Shown here in pieces: positions 1 through 6,791 of a stretch of DNA of 7,833 nucleotides. Each line of letters starts with the position of its first letter. Position 1 is the first letter of the stretch. Under the pieces are notes generated by a model. It saw only the letters and a program-made list of their open reading frames with translations. It ran no database searches and had not been told where the DNA came from. This DNA comes from JAAYFT01 sp036562765 (lineage in GTDB: Bacteria; Bacillota; Clostridia; Tissierellales; Tissierellaceae), in the NCBI GenBank assembly GCA_036562765.1, contig DATCJO010000029.1, forward strand, positions 1 through 7,833. The letters run 5' to 3'. The position numbers and the translations under genes were made by a program.

Positions 1-2492
1 TAGAAAGCTTTATTTCTGTAGCCTGAATATGGAGCAAAGGAACTTCCTCCTATAGTGTAATCAGAAAATAAGAAAGGGGAAGAATTTTCTGTACTAATTA
101 TTAAGCTAGTTCCATTAAAAGCACTAAAATCATTATTAACAACATTACTCCAAGATAAACTATAGTTTCTTATTTTGAGTCCTTCAAATGTTGGAGGATT
201 TTCTTCACTGTAATAACCTGGAGATATTCTAGCTTTATTTTTTATTTTTTGCTTATGAGCTATATTATATACATCTGGTGGAGAAACTATAGTTCTACCC
301 TTAGTTAATATATCTGTATAGCCATCTCCATCGTCAGTTTTATCCACATATACACTATCTACTATGTGAGGTGAAGACTGAGCATTTACAAATCTACCGT
401 AGGGTCCACCCCATCCTGCTGAAACTGTAATATCTACCCCTGTTGAATTTGTATTCCCACTTCTATTAGACTTAGTAGTATCCTGAATAATACCAGAAAC
501 TTTTAAATGGTCATTTATAAGACCTTCACCATATTGGAAATTATAACTTGTTTCAGGAGAATAGAAAGAAAGAATATCTCTTCTACTTTGTATATTTTGA
601 GCATTATTAGCCCACCTATAGGCATCACTAGGACTAATAAAATCATCACTGGAATAAGTTGTGGTAAAAAAGTTTTCAATGTTCTCAATAGTAGCTACAG
701 GATAATATTCATCCTTATTGATGTGTTTAAACCACTTATTAATTACACCTGATGTAGTTCTAGTTCTATTTTCTAAAGTTCTTTCAACTCTTACAAAGAA
801 GTAACTATCTATTTGAGATTGTATATTAGGTGGAACTTCTACATTAAATTCAAGACCTAAAGAATAAAACTTAACTTTATTTCCCACTTGTCTTGAAACA
901 GGAAATGTTGTAATTCCAGTTCCAGGAATAGTTTCATATCCAGCTTCAGTTCCTATTTCAGGAAATTTAATATCCTCAATGAATTTAACAAAAGAAGTTT
1001 TTCCACCCTTAACACCAACTAAACCAAATCTATATACTTCTCCTCTTTTATAGCCGACTAAATGACTTCTTAAAGAAGGAGAAGCTTGAGAATTAAAAGA
1101 ATTATTTGGATAGGCTATTCCATTCTGAACATAATCATTTGAATTATTATTTACATAATAAGTAGTAACAGAGTTACCTCCACCAGTTAAAGCTTCATCT
1201 CCATCATGTTCTACAAGAACAAATTTATATTTAATAAAAGGACCCTCTCCCCCTAATGTAACACCATCAGACTGGTATTTAAACTGGTCTTCTGTAGTCC
1301 AATTAGAATAATCACCTAGAGGTCTTTGTCCTAAAGCTCTACCAGATTCATCGTTGTAAGGGTTTATATATTCAGAATACAGCTCTTTATATGAACTAAC
1401 TTCTCCTCCAAAGTTTCTCCATCTGTAAGTTCTAGTATCCCAATCATCTAAAGATAAACTGCTTGATTTAACATTACTGAAAAATAGCATACTACCTTTA
1501 TCAGCAAATGTTTTATTAGTATCAAATATAAAACTATTAGTTTGATACCAATCTAAATCTAAATCTATTTCAGCTTCATTACCAGAATGTATAGTGTTTA
1601 TAACTAAGTCATTAATTTCTTTCGTTTCAAATTTTCTAATTATAGGAACACCACCATATACATTCTTGAATATGTAGCCAAAATTAATATATTTATAAAT
1701 ACTAACAGGAATATTAGAAAGATCCACTTGTATTTCTACAGCCTTTCCTGAATTATTTTCTGTTCCATCAGCTTTAAAAGAAGGACTTCCGTAATATCCT
1801 TGAGTATTATTTCCACTTTCAATTAACTTAGTTAGGTGTACTTGTTTACTATTAGATGAAATAAGAGTGTCTTTTCCATCTTTAGTAGTAAGCCAATAGA
1901 AATATTCTATTACTCCTACATTCAAATTACCTCCAGATATAATACCTTGAACTACAGGCCCTTTTAAAGTTTGTCTAGGAAATAAAGAAAGATATTCTAT
2001 AGGAGTGTTTGGTTGTAAATCTGGTAAATTAAATCCTCTTGTACTAAACTCATAATCAGAAAAATAAACTCTTTGTATAGCAGGAGTTTCATATATAGTA
2101 TGAACTTCTATAGTTCTATGTTTACTAAAACCTAAATCATCATGTTGATATATCAGTGTAAGTGGTTCTTCTAAAGTCAACCCATCTTTAGCTAATTTAA
2201 AAGTGTATATTCTACCTTCTCCACCTACTTCACTATTCTCTGATGTAGTAAATAAAATAATAGTGTCTCTAATTTCACCTGTTCCAATTACAATTTGACC
2301 TGGTGGAAGTTCTAGTAATAAATAATTACCTTGCACATTAGTGATCCCTCCAAATTCAGAATTACTTGTTTGAATAATTCTAAAGTTTTGTAAATGGAAT
2401 ACACCATCCCCTTTAGAGTTAGTTTCAGCATTTAAGTCTTTAACTACACCCTTTTCGTAAGAAGTTATATATATTTTATTTACCTGGTCCAC
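1..2492 (-). CDS. Muzzle / tail stabilization-type protein, partial
   Basis: This is a very large virion protein of which the first 830 codons are visible; the C-terminus runs off the left edge. The frame is open from a stop at 2509-2511. No ATG lies near its beginning, so I chose the GTG at 2490-2492, which has AAGGA seven bases upstream and overlaps the end of the gp4-like gene by 17 nt. The N-terminus reads MDQVNKIYITSYEKG. The protein is beta-rich, with many Asn, Ser, Gly and aromatic residues, no signal peptide and no membrane segment. Segments such as RVYFSDYEF followed by LPDLQPNTP (about residues 138-160) and an EYFYWLTTKDG stretch recall tail-nozzle beta-propeller proteins. In crAss-like phages the gene directly after the gp4-like connector encodes the muzzle or 'stabilization' protein that closes the distal end of the short tail. 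The identity comes from position, size and composition; a fibre protein is less likely. Confidence 0.72.
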   Translation of the reverse strand, partial: MDQVNKIYITSYEKGVVKDLNAETNSKGDGVFHLQNFRIIQTSNSEFGGITNVQGNYLLLELPPGQIVIGTGEIRDTIILFTTSENSEVGGEGRIYTFKLAKDGLTLEEPLTLIYQHDDLGFSKHRTIEVHTIYETPAIQRVYFSDYEFSTRGFNLPDLQPNTPIEYLSLFPRQTLKGPVVQGIISGGNLNVGVIEYFYWLTTKDGKDTLISSNSKQVHLTKLIESGNNTQGYYGSPSFKADGTENNSGKAVEIQVDLSNIPVSIYKYINFGYIFKNVYGGVPIIRKFETKEINDLVINTIHSGNEAEIDLDLDWYQTNSFIFDTNKTFADKGSMLFFSNVKSSSLSLDDWDTRTYRWRNFGGEVSSYKELYSEYINPYNDESGRALGQRPLGDYSNWTTEDQFKYQSDGVTLGGEGPFIKYKFVLVEHDGDEALTGGGNSVTTYYVNNNSNDYVQNGIAYPNNSFNSQASPSLRSHLVGYKRGEVYRFGLVGVKGGKTSFVKFIEDIKFPEIGTEAGYETIPGTGITTFPVSRQVGNKVKFYSLGLEFNVEVPPNIQSQIDSYFFVRVERTLENRTRTTSGVINKWFKHINKDEYYPVATIENIENFFTTTYSSDDFISPSDAYRWANNAQNIQSRRDILSFYSPETSYNFQYGEGLINDHLKVSGIIQDTTKSNRSGNTNSTGVDITVSAGWGGPYGRFVNAQSSPHIVDSVYVDKTDDGDGYTDILTKGRTIVSPPDVYNIAHKQKIKNKARISPGYYSEENPPTFEGLKIRNYSLSWSNVVNNDFSAFNGTSLIISTENSSPFLFSDYTIGGSSFAPYSGYRNKAF

Positions 2493-3222
2493 TATAATTT
2501 CCTTCGTTTAATCCACTGTAAAAATTCTCTTCTGGGTATTGATTAGGAATATTGTTAGTCCAATATCTTTTAAATCCAGCTCTCCTATCTCTGCTTGGTA
2601 TTTTTGAATTTGATACAGCAGCTTTCAATAGTTGATTTCTTCTATTCTCTATATGTTGAAATACAGTAGCTGGAATAGAACTTGAATAGAATAACCTTGT
2701 TGCACATTCATAAGCTATTTCTGCGGCTCCTGCTTGAATCCATTGTTCATTATCTGGAAACAAAGGTGTACCATCATCTGCTAGCATTAAAGTTGAATAT
2801 GAAATAACAATTATTCCTTTTTCAAAATTTGGGAAAATATATCCTTTATTAGCAAAATAAGAAAAAGGACTTTGTGCATTATATCCTCTATAGGTGGGGT
2901 TACCCTTCATACTCCTACTCATCCAATCAAAATTACCAACCATTGGTATTACATCATCAGGATTGCAAATAGCTTCCTCTAATGTTTTTTTATTTGATTT
3001 ACCTACTGTGTAAATATCATATACATTTGCAGGAATTTTAGCCCTAGAACCTTCTACTTCTACAAAAGCAATACCTCTTTCTAATGTTACATTAGGAACG
3101 TGATTTATTTTTAGCATAGATGTTAAAGCAGACATGGCATCTTCTTCTGATACTATATCTTTAATAATAGGATATTTCCTAATAGCTTCTGCCAATACTG
3201 TTTTAAATGAAACTACATTCAT
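2476..3222 (-). CDS. P22 gp4-like head-tail connector / neck ring protein
   Basis: This 248-residue protein resembles the tail accessory (head-completion) factor family typified by P22 gp4, in the longer form seen in crAss-like phages. These proteins bind below the portal and extend the DNA channel, and in crassviruses they form a ring of the neck. The N-terminal part (about 1-60) is helical. The core holds a GYIFPNFEKGIIVISY strand pair followed by LADDGTPLFPDNEQWIQAGAAEIAYE (split here: the DDG-PLFPDNE turn, then a long helix, about 145-180), which is the characteristic pattern of the family. The C-terminal tail is basic, then Asn/Gly-rich. ATG at 3222 is preceded by AGGA with a seven-base spacer and overlaps the stop of the IHF-like gene as ATGA, suggesting coupled translation. 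The muzzle-type gene follows immediately, the usual partner order. I did not recognise any enzymatic motif. Confidence 0.78.
   Translation of the reverse strand: MNVVSFKTVLAEAIRKYPIIKDIVSEEDAMSALTSMLKINHVPNVTLERGIAFVEVEGSRAKIPANVYDIYTVGKSNKKTLEEAICNPDDVIPMVGNFDWMSRSMKGNPTYRGYNAQSPFSYFANKGYIFPNFEKGIIVISYSTLMLADDGTPLFPDNEQWIQAGAAEIAYECATRLFYSSSIPATVFQHIENRRNQLLKAAVSNSKIPSRDRRAGFKRYWTNNIPNQYPEENFYSGLNEGNYSGPGK
2500..2504 (-). promoter_or_regulatory. Shine-Dalgarno site for the GTG-started muzzle gene
   Basis: AAGGA on the minus strand lies seven bases before GTG at 2490-2492, inside the 3' end of the gp4-like gene. It is the main support for a GTG start, since no ATG is available near the beginning of this frame. 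Confidence 0.55.
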
Positions 3223-3821
3223 ACTCTTTTCCTAGGGAATCTAATATTTAATAAATCTTTAGTTGGGTATATAATCCCTTCAGGATTAGACCGCATTTTA
3301 GCTCCAACACTTGCTTTTAGTCTACTAACAGGTAAAAACTTATAACAAGACCTAGCTAAACTATGCCAAGTTGACATCCAATAATAACTCAATTTAGCTC
3401 CATAACTTCCATCATTATGGTGATAAACATATTTTCTTTCTTTACTGGGCATAGCCATTATTTCTTCCTTAGTCTTATCCTTATGGATTACCTCCCAAAG
3501 CTCTAATGTACTTTTCCAGTCTATATATTTAAAAGCTTTTTTGCTTGTTGAATACACAGGATTTTCTTTAGAGATAACTAAGAACATTCCCAAATGAGGG
3601 ATATTAATAGGCTCTCCAGTTTGAATTGGGATATCCATAAGCTCTCTCATAAAATCTAAAAAGAATCCTTTTAGTGTATCATAATTATATTTTAAATCAA
3701 GCTTACCACTATTAAAATAAAATGCACAGAAGTCCCTGAAGCCTTTATCGACTTTATACTTACCCACAGAGCCTTTTTTTCTGTGCATATTATCTCTTAT
3801 TCTACTAAACGGTTTACTCAT
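3219..3821 (-). CDS. IHF/HU-like virion (neck) protein of crAss type
   Basis: This 200-residue protein contains a region like the bacterial DNA-bending protein IHF/HU. Around residues 50-85 it has a helix (LKGFFLDFMRELMD) followed by GEPINIPHLGMFLV, matching the family pattern of a helix, a short turn, and a strand ending in LG-F. A following IDWKSTLELWE segment (about 99-109) and the basic, aromatic C-terminal half are typical of crAss 'IHF subunit' proteins, which are about twice the length of HU. In crAss-like phages this gene sits just upstream of the gp4-like connector. There it is considered a structural, probably neck or ring, protein rather than a nucleoid protein; which ring it would form is not decidable here. 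ATG at 3821 overlaps the preceding gene by 8 nt, and the stop is TGA, overlapping the next ATG. No clear Shine-Dalgarno site precedes it. Confidence 0.75.
   Translation of the reverse strand: MSKPFSRIRDNMHRKKGSVGKYKVDKGFRDFCAFYFNSGKLDLKYNYDTLKGFFLDFMRELMDIPIQTGEPINIPHLGMFLVISKENPVYSTSKKAFKYIDWKSTLELWEVIHKDKTKEEIMAMPSKERKYVYHHNDGSYGAKLSYYWMSTWHSLARSCYKFLPVSRLKASVGAKMRSNPEGIIYPTKDLLNIRFPRKRV
3230..3233 (-). promoter_or_regulatory. Shine-Dalgarno site for the gp4-like gene
   Basis: AGGA on the minus strand lies seven bases before ATG at 3220-3222, in the last codons of the IHF-like gene. Together with the ATGA overlap it fixes the start and points to translational coupling. Confidence 0.5.
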
Positions 3822-4095
3822 TTGTGTTATTATACTCTCTAAGAAGATCTATTAAACTTTTAGATACAGTTATATTTTTAGCAAATGGGTTTGTTTTAGT
3901 GTATATTTCTAAACACTTCTCGCTCTCCCAATTTTCATGTCCATTTGCATCCTTTAAAACTCTTCTATATGTAAGAATAAATCCATTATTTATTTCTCTA
4001 ACACATATAGACTCACATCCTTCTGGAGTTTCCTTTCTATATTCGCCTCCTGATCTATTGTTCTTGTTCATTGTTGTTGATATTACTTCTTTCAT
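3814..4095 (-). CDS. Small beta-rich protein of the tail cluster, unknown function
   Basis: I do not recognise a defined function. The product is 93 residues from ATG at 4095, or 85 residues from the second ATG at 4071; the latter reduces the overlap with the preceding gene from 41 to 17 nt and may be the true start. Neither start has a good Shine-Dalgarno site. After a polar N-terminus come predicted strands around CESICVREINNGFILTYRR (about 27-45) and a WESEKCLEIYTK stretch, then a short helix near the C-terminus (SLIDLLREY). Small proteins with a similar 'REINNGFIL-YRR' core occur beside crAss-like structural genes, so a minor virion or assembly role is plausible, but this is from memory of the family only. 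It overlaps the IHF-like gene by 8 nt, consistent with one polycistronic message. Confidence 0.7.
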   Translation of the reverse strand: MKEVISTTMNKNNRSGGEYRKETPEGCESICVREINNGFILTYRRVLKDANGHENWESEKCLEIYTKTNPFAKNITVSKSLIDLLREYNNTNE

Positions 4096-4789
4096 TTTTT
4101 CTATCTTGGAATACTACATCTCTGTCTCTAGCATCATTAGATTCATCTTTAGGAAGTCTATATCTACCCAGTAAATCCTGTACAATATCTGGTTTAACAA
4201 ATGTATCCCAAAGTCTTCCTGATATAGGGAATGCATCTGTATCTGAACTACAATCAGACTCACAACCTAATAAAGAAGCTTCTAATGGATTATATAAAAC
4301 ACTTCTAACTAATACTTTTTCAATCAATAAAAACTTATCATTTTTGGAGTAAAAATAAAGTCTATTATTATACCTCCATACATATATAGCTGTATTAGCC
4401 CACCTGCTATTTCTAATTGTAGCCACTCTTGAAAAATCAATTTTAGTGAAACTCATAGAGAATAAGTTAGCAGGTTTAATATCAATTATACCATCACCGG
4501 TCTTTAAAGATATTGGAAGTGGTAATTCTTGTTTAGTTCTAAGCACTTTACATCCACTAGTAAAACCTAAATTACAACAAAGATTACTATCCACTTCTTC
4601 TAAATCCATACAAAAGCTTTGAATGTATAATTCATCAAATCTTTTAGTTTTCTCATAATCAACACTAAGCCATTTTTCTCTTTTTTGAAATATTAAATCA
4701 TCATATAGTCTATAATCAAATACACTATCATCTGAATTAACATTCAAAGCTTCATCTATTTGTCCACGAAGGGCTTGCAATGTTAGCAT
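4055..4789 (-). CDS. crAss-type conserved structural protein, probable neck/tail ring component
   Basis: This 244-residue protein has the look of a conserved crAss-like phage structural protein encoded upstream of the IHF-like gene. The N-terminal half (1-75) is helical and acidic, beginning MLTLQALRGQIDEALN. A cysteine group follows (C60, C71, C72, C80), then a beta segment. The most family-like stretch is WANTAIYVWRYNNRLYFYSK (about 130-149), followed by FLLIEKVLV and YNPLEA. Two further cysteines are at 176 and 180. The last 30 residues are charged, Asn/Gln-rich and probably disordered, and overlap the next gene. The ATG at 4789 overlaps the previous gene by 7 nt; the stop is TAG. A ring or connector role is inferred from neighbours, since crAss virions carry several stacked ring proteins below the portal. 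I see no catalytic motif. Confidence 0.72.
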   Translation of the reverse strand: MLTLQALRGQIDEALNVNSDDSVFDYRLYDDLIFQKREKWLSVDYEKTKRFDELYIQSFCMDLEEVDSNLCCNLGFTSGCKVLRTKQELPLPISLKTGDGIIDIKPANLFSMSFTKIDFSRVATIRNSRWANTAIYVWRYNNRLYFYSKNDKFLLIEKVLVRSVLYNPLEASLLGCESDCSSDTDAFPISGRLWDTFVKPDIVQDLLGRYRLPKDESNDARDRDVVFQDRKNERSNINNNEQEQ

Positions 4790-5046
4790 TCTAATTTAAG
4801 TTTAAATAAGTCTATTAAATTCATTATATCTGTTTTTGTCAAATTATTATACTCTGTAGTAAAATCTGGTAGGTCTTTTACATTATAGTTTAACAATATA
4901 GTTAGTATAACACTTAACTCAATAACCTGCTCTTCTTTACAGGAATTAAACACACCTATAGACCAATTGTTTAGCATATTGGATACTAAGTCTCCATAAC
5001 TACAGAGAAAACAAAATAATATTTCATTATATTCTTCTTTGGTCAT
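4783..5046 (-). CDS. Small helical protein after the fibre gene, unknown function
   Basis: This 87-residue protein has no domain I can name. It appears mostly helical: MTKEEYNEILFCFLCSY (with C12 and C15), a segment SNMLNNWSIG, a hydrophobic helix VIELSVILTILLNY (about 41-54), and a final NLTKTDIMNLIDLFK helix ending in Cys. The hydrophobic segment is short and could be a buried helix rather than a membrane span. The start overlaps the fibre gene's stop by one base (TAATG), and the stop overlaps the next ATG by 7 nt, so it is almost certainly translated as part of the chain. Its position between a fibre and a ring-type protein suggests a minor virion part or an assembly factor; this is inference. 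Confidence 0.7.
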   Translation of the reverse strand: MTKEEYNEILFCFLCSYGDLVSNMLNNWSIGVFNSCKEEQVIELSVILTILLNYNVKDLPDFTTEYNNLTKTDIMNLIDLFKLKLEC

Positions 5047-5987
5047 TATAGTGAGTATGAAGTATTTTCAAAAGATATTAAAGTATTAGAATCCACATAG
5101 TTAAATCCATGATCCACTATTAAAGATAAAGTAGAGGATGATACAGCTACTAATACAGTGCTGGCATGTTTTCTAACAGGGTTATACAATTGTGCGGTTG
5201 TAAATCTAACTTGTCCTATTGGAGGAGTTAATACACCTATCAAAGCACTTGCAAATGTCATACATACAATAGTCGTGGTATTATAGGGACCAGTAGGATT
5301 CATACCTATAGAGGCAGATCCTGTAAACTTCATAGCTCCTCTCATGTGTACTTTATTAGAAGGGTAGTCTAGCCTAAATGCTGTAGGCTGACCGTAAGTA
5401 AGATCATCAGATACATTAGTAAAAGGACCTGAGTTAAAATATACTGGGTTGGTAGTACTAGAAGTACCTACAGGATTAACTGTTATCCAATTACTAGGTT
5501 TAATCCTAAGGTCAACAATGGTAGGATTTTGAGTTACTAACAAACTTCCATCAGATGAAGTGAGTGTTCTTAAATAAAATGGGTTAGGACCACTTCCAGA
5601 AACAAATATATTAGCTCCTGCACCAACATTAGCCATAGATACTACAGGTGTAGTTCCATTACTTCCATTAGTGACTATAAAAGTCCCATAGCTTATTGTT
5701 TCTCCAGCATCCTGCCATATAGTGTATAAATCTTGATATCCAGCTTGACCTGCTGTATTTGGATCTGATGGATTACTAGATTGAGTAAAACTAACATGGT
5801 CTATTGTATTACCATCATTACCAGGAGGTCCTGCTGGAACAACAAATACAGATGTAGAACCATTAGTCATATTAACAGTTACTTCTATTCCTCCAGCTAC
5901 AGATTTAGAGGTTATAGAGCTAATACCATTTCCTGTTGGTCCAGTTAAACTTGAAAAATTGGTGCTACCACCACAACATCCGCTCAT
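5046..5987 (-). CDS. Fibre-like surface protein with collagen-like triplets
   Basis: This 313-residue protein resembles head or tail fibre proteins of crAss-like and other Bacteroidota phages. The N-terminus has a CC pair (MSGCCGG) and GPTGNG (16-21). A short beta segment follows (GGIEVTVNMTNGSTSVFVVP, 32-51), then a second Gly-Pro run, GPPGNDG (53-59). The middle is rich in Ser, Thr, Asn and Gly, with GYQDLYTIWQDAGETISYG (83-101). The C-terminal third carries a fibre-tip-like beta domain: FRLDYPSNKVHMRGAMKF (204-221), then strands to a final FENTSYSL. Such proteins trimerise and contact host surface glycans; the N-terminus usually anchors to the virion. Whether it is a head or tail fibre cannot be told here. 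The gene begins 19 nt after the previous stop, behind an A/T-rich leader without a Shine-Dalgarno site, and ends with TAA overlapping the next ATG. Confidence 0.75.
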   Translation of the reverse strand: MSGCCGGSTNFSSLTGPTGNGISSITSKSVAGGIEVTVNMTNGSTSVFVVPAGPPGNDGNTIDHVSFTQSSNPSDPNTAGQAGYQDLYTIWQDAGETISYGTFIVTNGSNGTTPVVSMANVGAGANIFVSGSGPNPFYLRTLTSSDGSLLVTQNPTIVDLRIKPSNWITVNPVGTSSTTNPVYFNSGPFTNVSDDLTYGQPTAFRLDYPSNKVHMRGAMKFTGSASIGMNPTGPYNTTTIVCMTFASALIGVLTPPIGQVRFTTAQLYNPVRKHASTVLVAVSSSTLSLIVDHGFNYVDSNTLISFENTSYSL

Positions 5988-6006
5988 TTTATTCTAATTT
6001 TTATTA

Positions 6007-6591
6007 TTAATTACAACCGCAATCTTGGTTTATATCACATATCCTATTTAACATCTTAGTCACCTTTTCAGCATTCTGAACTTTATTACAACTGAATAAA
6101 GCTATAGCTCCTTGGAATAGAGAATTAGCTAAAACCAATTTATCTAAATTATCACTTGAAGGGTTTTTGGCGTAATTAGAAGCTAGCTTATCTATACAAG
6201 CATTTGCTTTACAGTGAACTAAAATGGTGTTAGTGTATGTATTTAGCGTATGACCATTTAAAAGAGTTCCTGTATAAATTACATCATACACACCATCAGG
6301 TTGATTAAATGTAAATTCACCTAAAGGCATATTAGGTGTAGCTTCTCCAGGGTATAGTGTGAAACCTGAGCCTGCTTCTACAGTGGTAAGAGTAAATAGA
6401 TCTTCAGTACTTCCGTATTTTCTAATTAGAAATACACCTGTATTCCATTCAGTCACCTCTACACCATTAGGAACAATTGAGTTCTTATAAGCATTAGGAT
6501 TTTCAGTACTATTAATACCTGTAATATCATTTATAGTGAACTTACAAGTGTTACTAAAACATACTTGTATTTTAGGTGTTAGTGTTGCCAT
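6007..6591 (-). CDS. Cysteine-rich beta protein, probable fibre-associated virion protein
   Basis: This 194-residue protein has two parts. Residues 1-127 look like an all-beta, Ig-like domain: VCFSNTCKFTINDITG near the start, VTEWNTGVFLIRKYG, and GVYDVIYTGTLLNG. Residues 128-194 look helical (IDKLASNYAK; LDKLVLANSLFQGAIALFS) and end in a cysteine-rich tail. In total there are eight cysteines, at 11, 16, 127, 132, 168, 185, 191 and 193, which could form disulfides or bind metal. There is no signal peptide or transmembrane segment. I recognise it only as a type seen among crAss-like structural genes; its exact role is unknown, and its place before the fibre gene suggests a fibre or fibre-base component. 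A strong GAGGAAG lies six bases upstream of ATG at 6591, which sits inside the last codons of the preceding gene (20 nt overlap). Confidence 0.72.
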   Translation of the reverse strand: MATLTPKIQVCFSNTCKFTINDITGINSTENPNAYKNSIVPNGVEVTEWNTGVFLIRKYGSTEDLFTLTTVEAGSGFTLYPGEATPNMPLGEFTFNQPDGVYDVIYTGTLLNGHTLNTYTNTILVHCKANACIDKLASNYAKNPSSDNLDKLVLANSLFQGAIALFSCNKVQNAEKVTKMLNRICDINQDCGCN

Positions 6592-6769
6592 TGTCTACTT
6601 CCTCAATTTTTAATTTATCTGTAGGAACTTCCTTATGTTTTCTAGCTAATTCCTCTGTCCTTTTAGGAAGAGACCTAAGAAAGTTAACTACAGGTTCTAC
6701 TATATGCATAGGCTGACCTACTAAATAGCTAATAAGTCTGTCACATTCTTCTTTTGTTATAATATACAT
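6572..6769 (-). CDS. Small soluble protein (65 aa), unknown function
   Basis: I do not recognise a function. The frame could begin at ATG 6808, inside the previous gene, but the ATG at 6769 is preferred. It follows the preceding stop by 22 nt behind an A/T-rich leader typical of Bacteroidota, and it drops a Lys/Asn-rich N-terminal extension that does not look like part of the fold. From there the product is 65 residues. Two helices are likely: ITKEECDRLISYLVGQP (4-20) and VEPVVNFLRSLPKRTEELARK (a helix from about 24 to 44, broken by Pro), followed by a charged, Asn/Thr-rich tail. There is no membrane segment. The tail codons also hold the ribosome binding site of the next gene, suggesting coupled expression. 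It may be a minor structural or assembly protein. Confidence 0.62.
   Translation of the reverse strand: MYIITKEECDRLISYLVGQPMHIVEPVVNFLRSLPKRTEELARKHKEVPTDKLKIEEVDNGNTNT
6598..6604 (-). promoter_or_regulatory. Strong Shine-Dalgarno site for the cysteine-rich protein gene
   Basis: GAGGAAG on the minus strand lies six bases before ATG at 6589-6591, within the coding end of the 65-residue gene. It is the best ribosome binding site in the window; several other genes have only A/T-rich leaders, which is common in Bacteroidota and their phages. Confidence 0.6.
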
Positions 6770-6791
6770 TTTAAATTTTATTTGTTTGTTG

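Noticed and set aside
507..752. Plus-strand frame of 81 codons
   Set aside because: It is antisense to the continuous large tail-protein frame and shows no domain or credible ribosome binding site.
3824..4174. Plus-strand frame of 116 codons
   Set aside because: It is antisense to the small beta-rich gene and the end of the 244-residue gene; Phe/Leu/Ser-rich shadow composition.
4071..4352. Plus-strand frame of 93 codons
   Set aside because: It is antisense to the C-terminal part of the 244-residue structural gene; Leu/Ser-rich shadow.
5988..6006. Possible terminator or promoter in the gap before the fibre gene
   Set aside because: Only 19 A/T-rich bases; I saw no hairpin or TAnnTTTG element, so it is treated as a leader.
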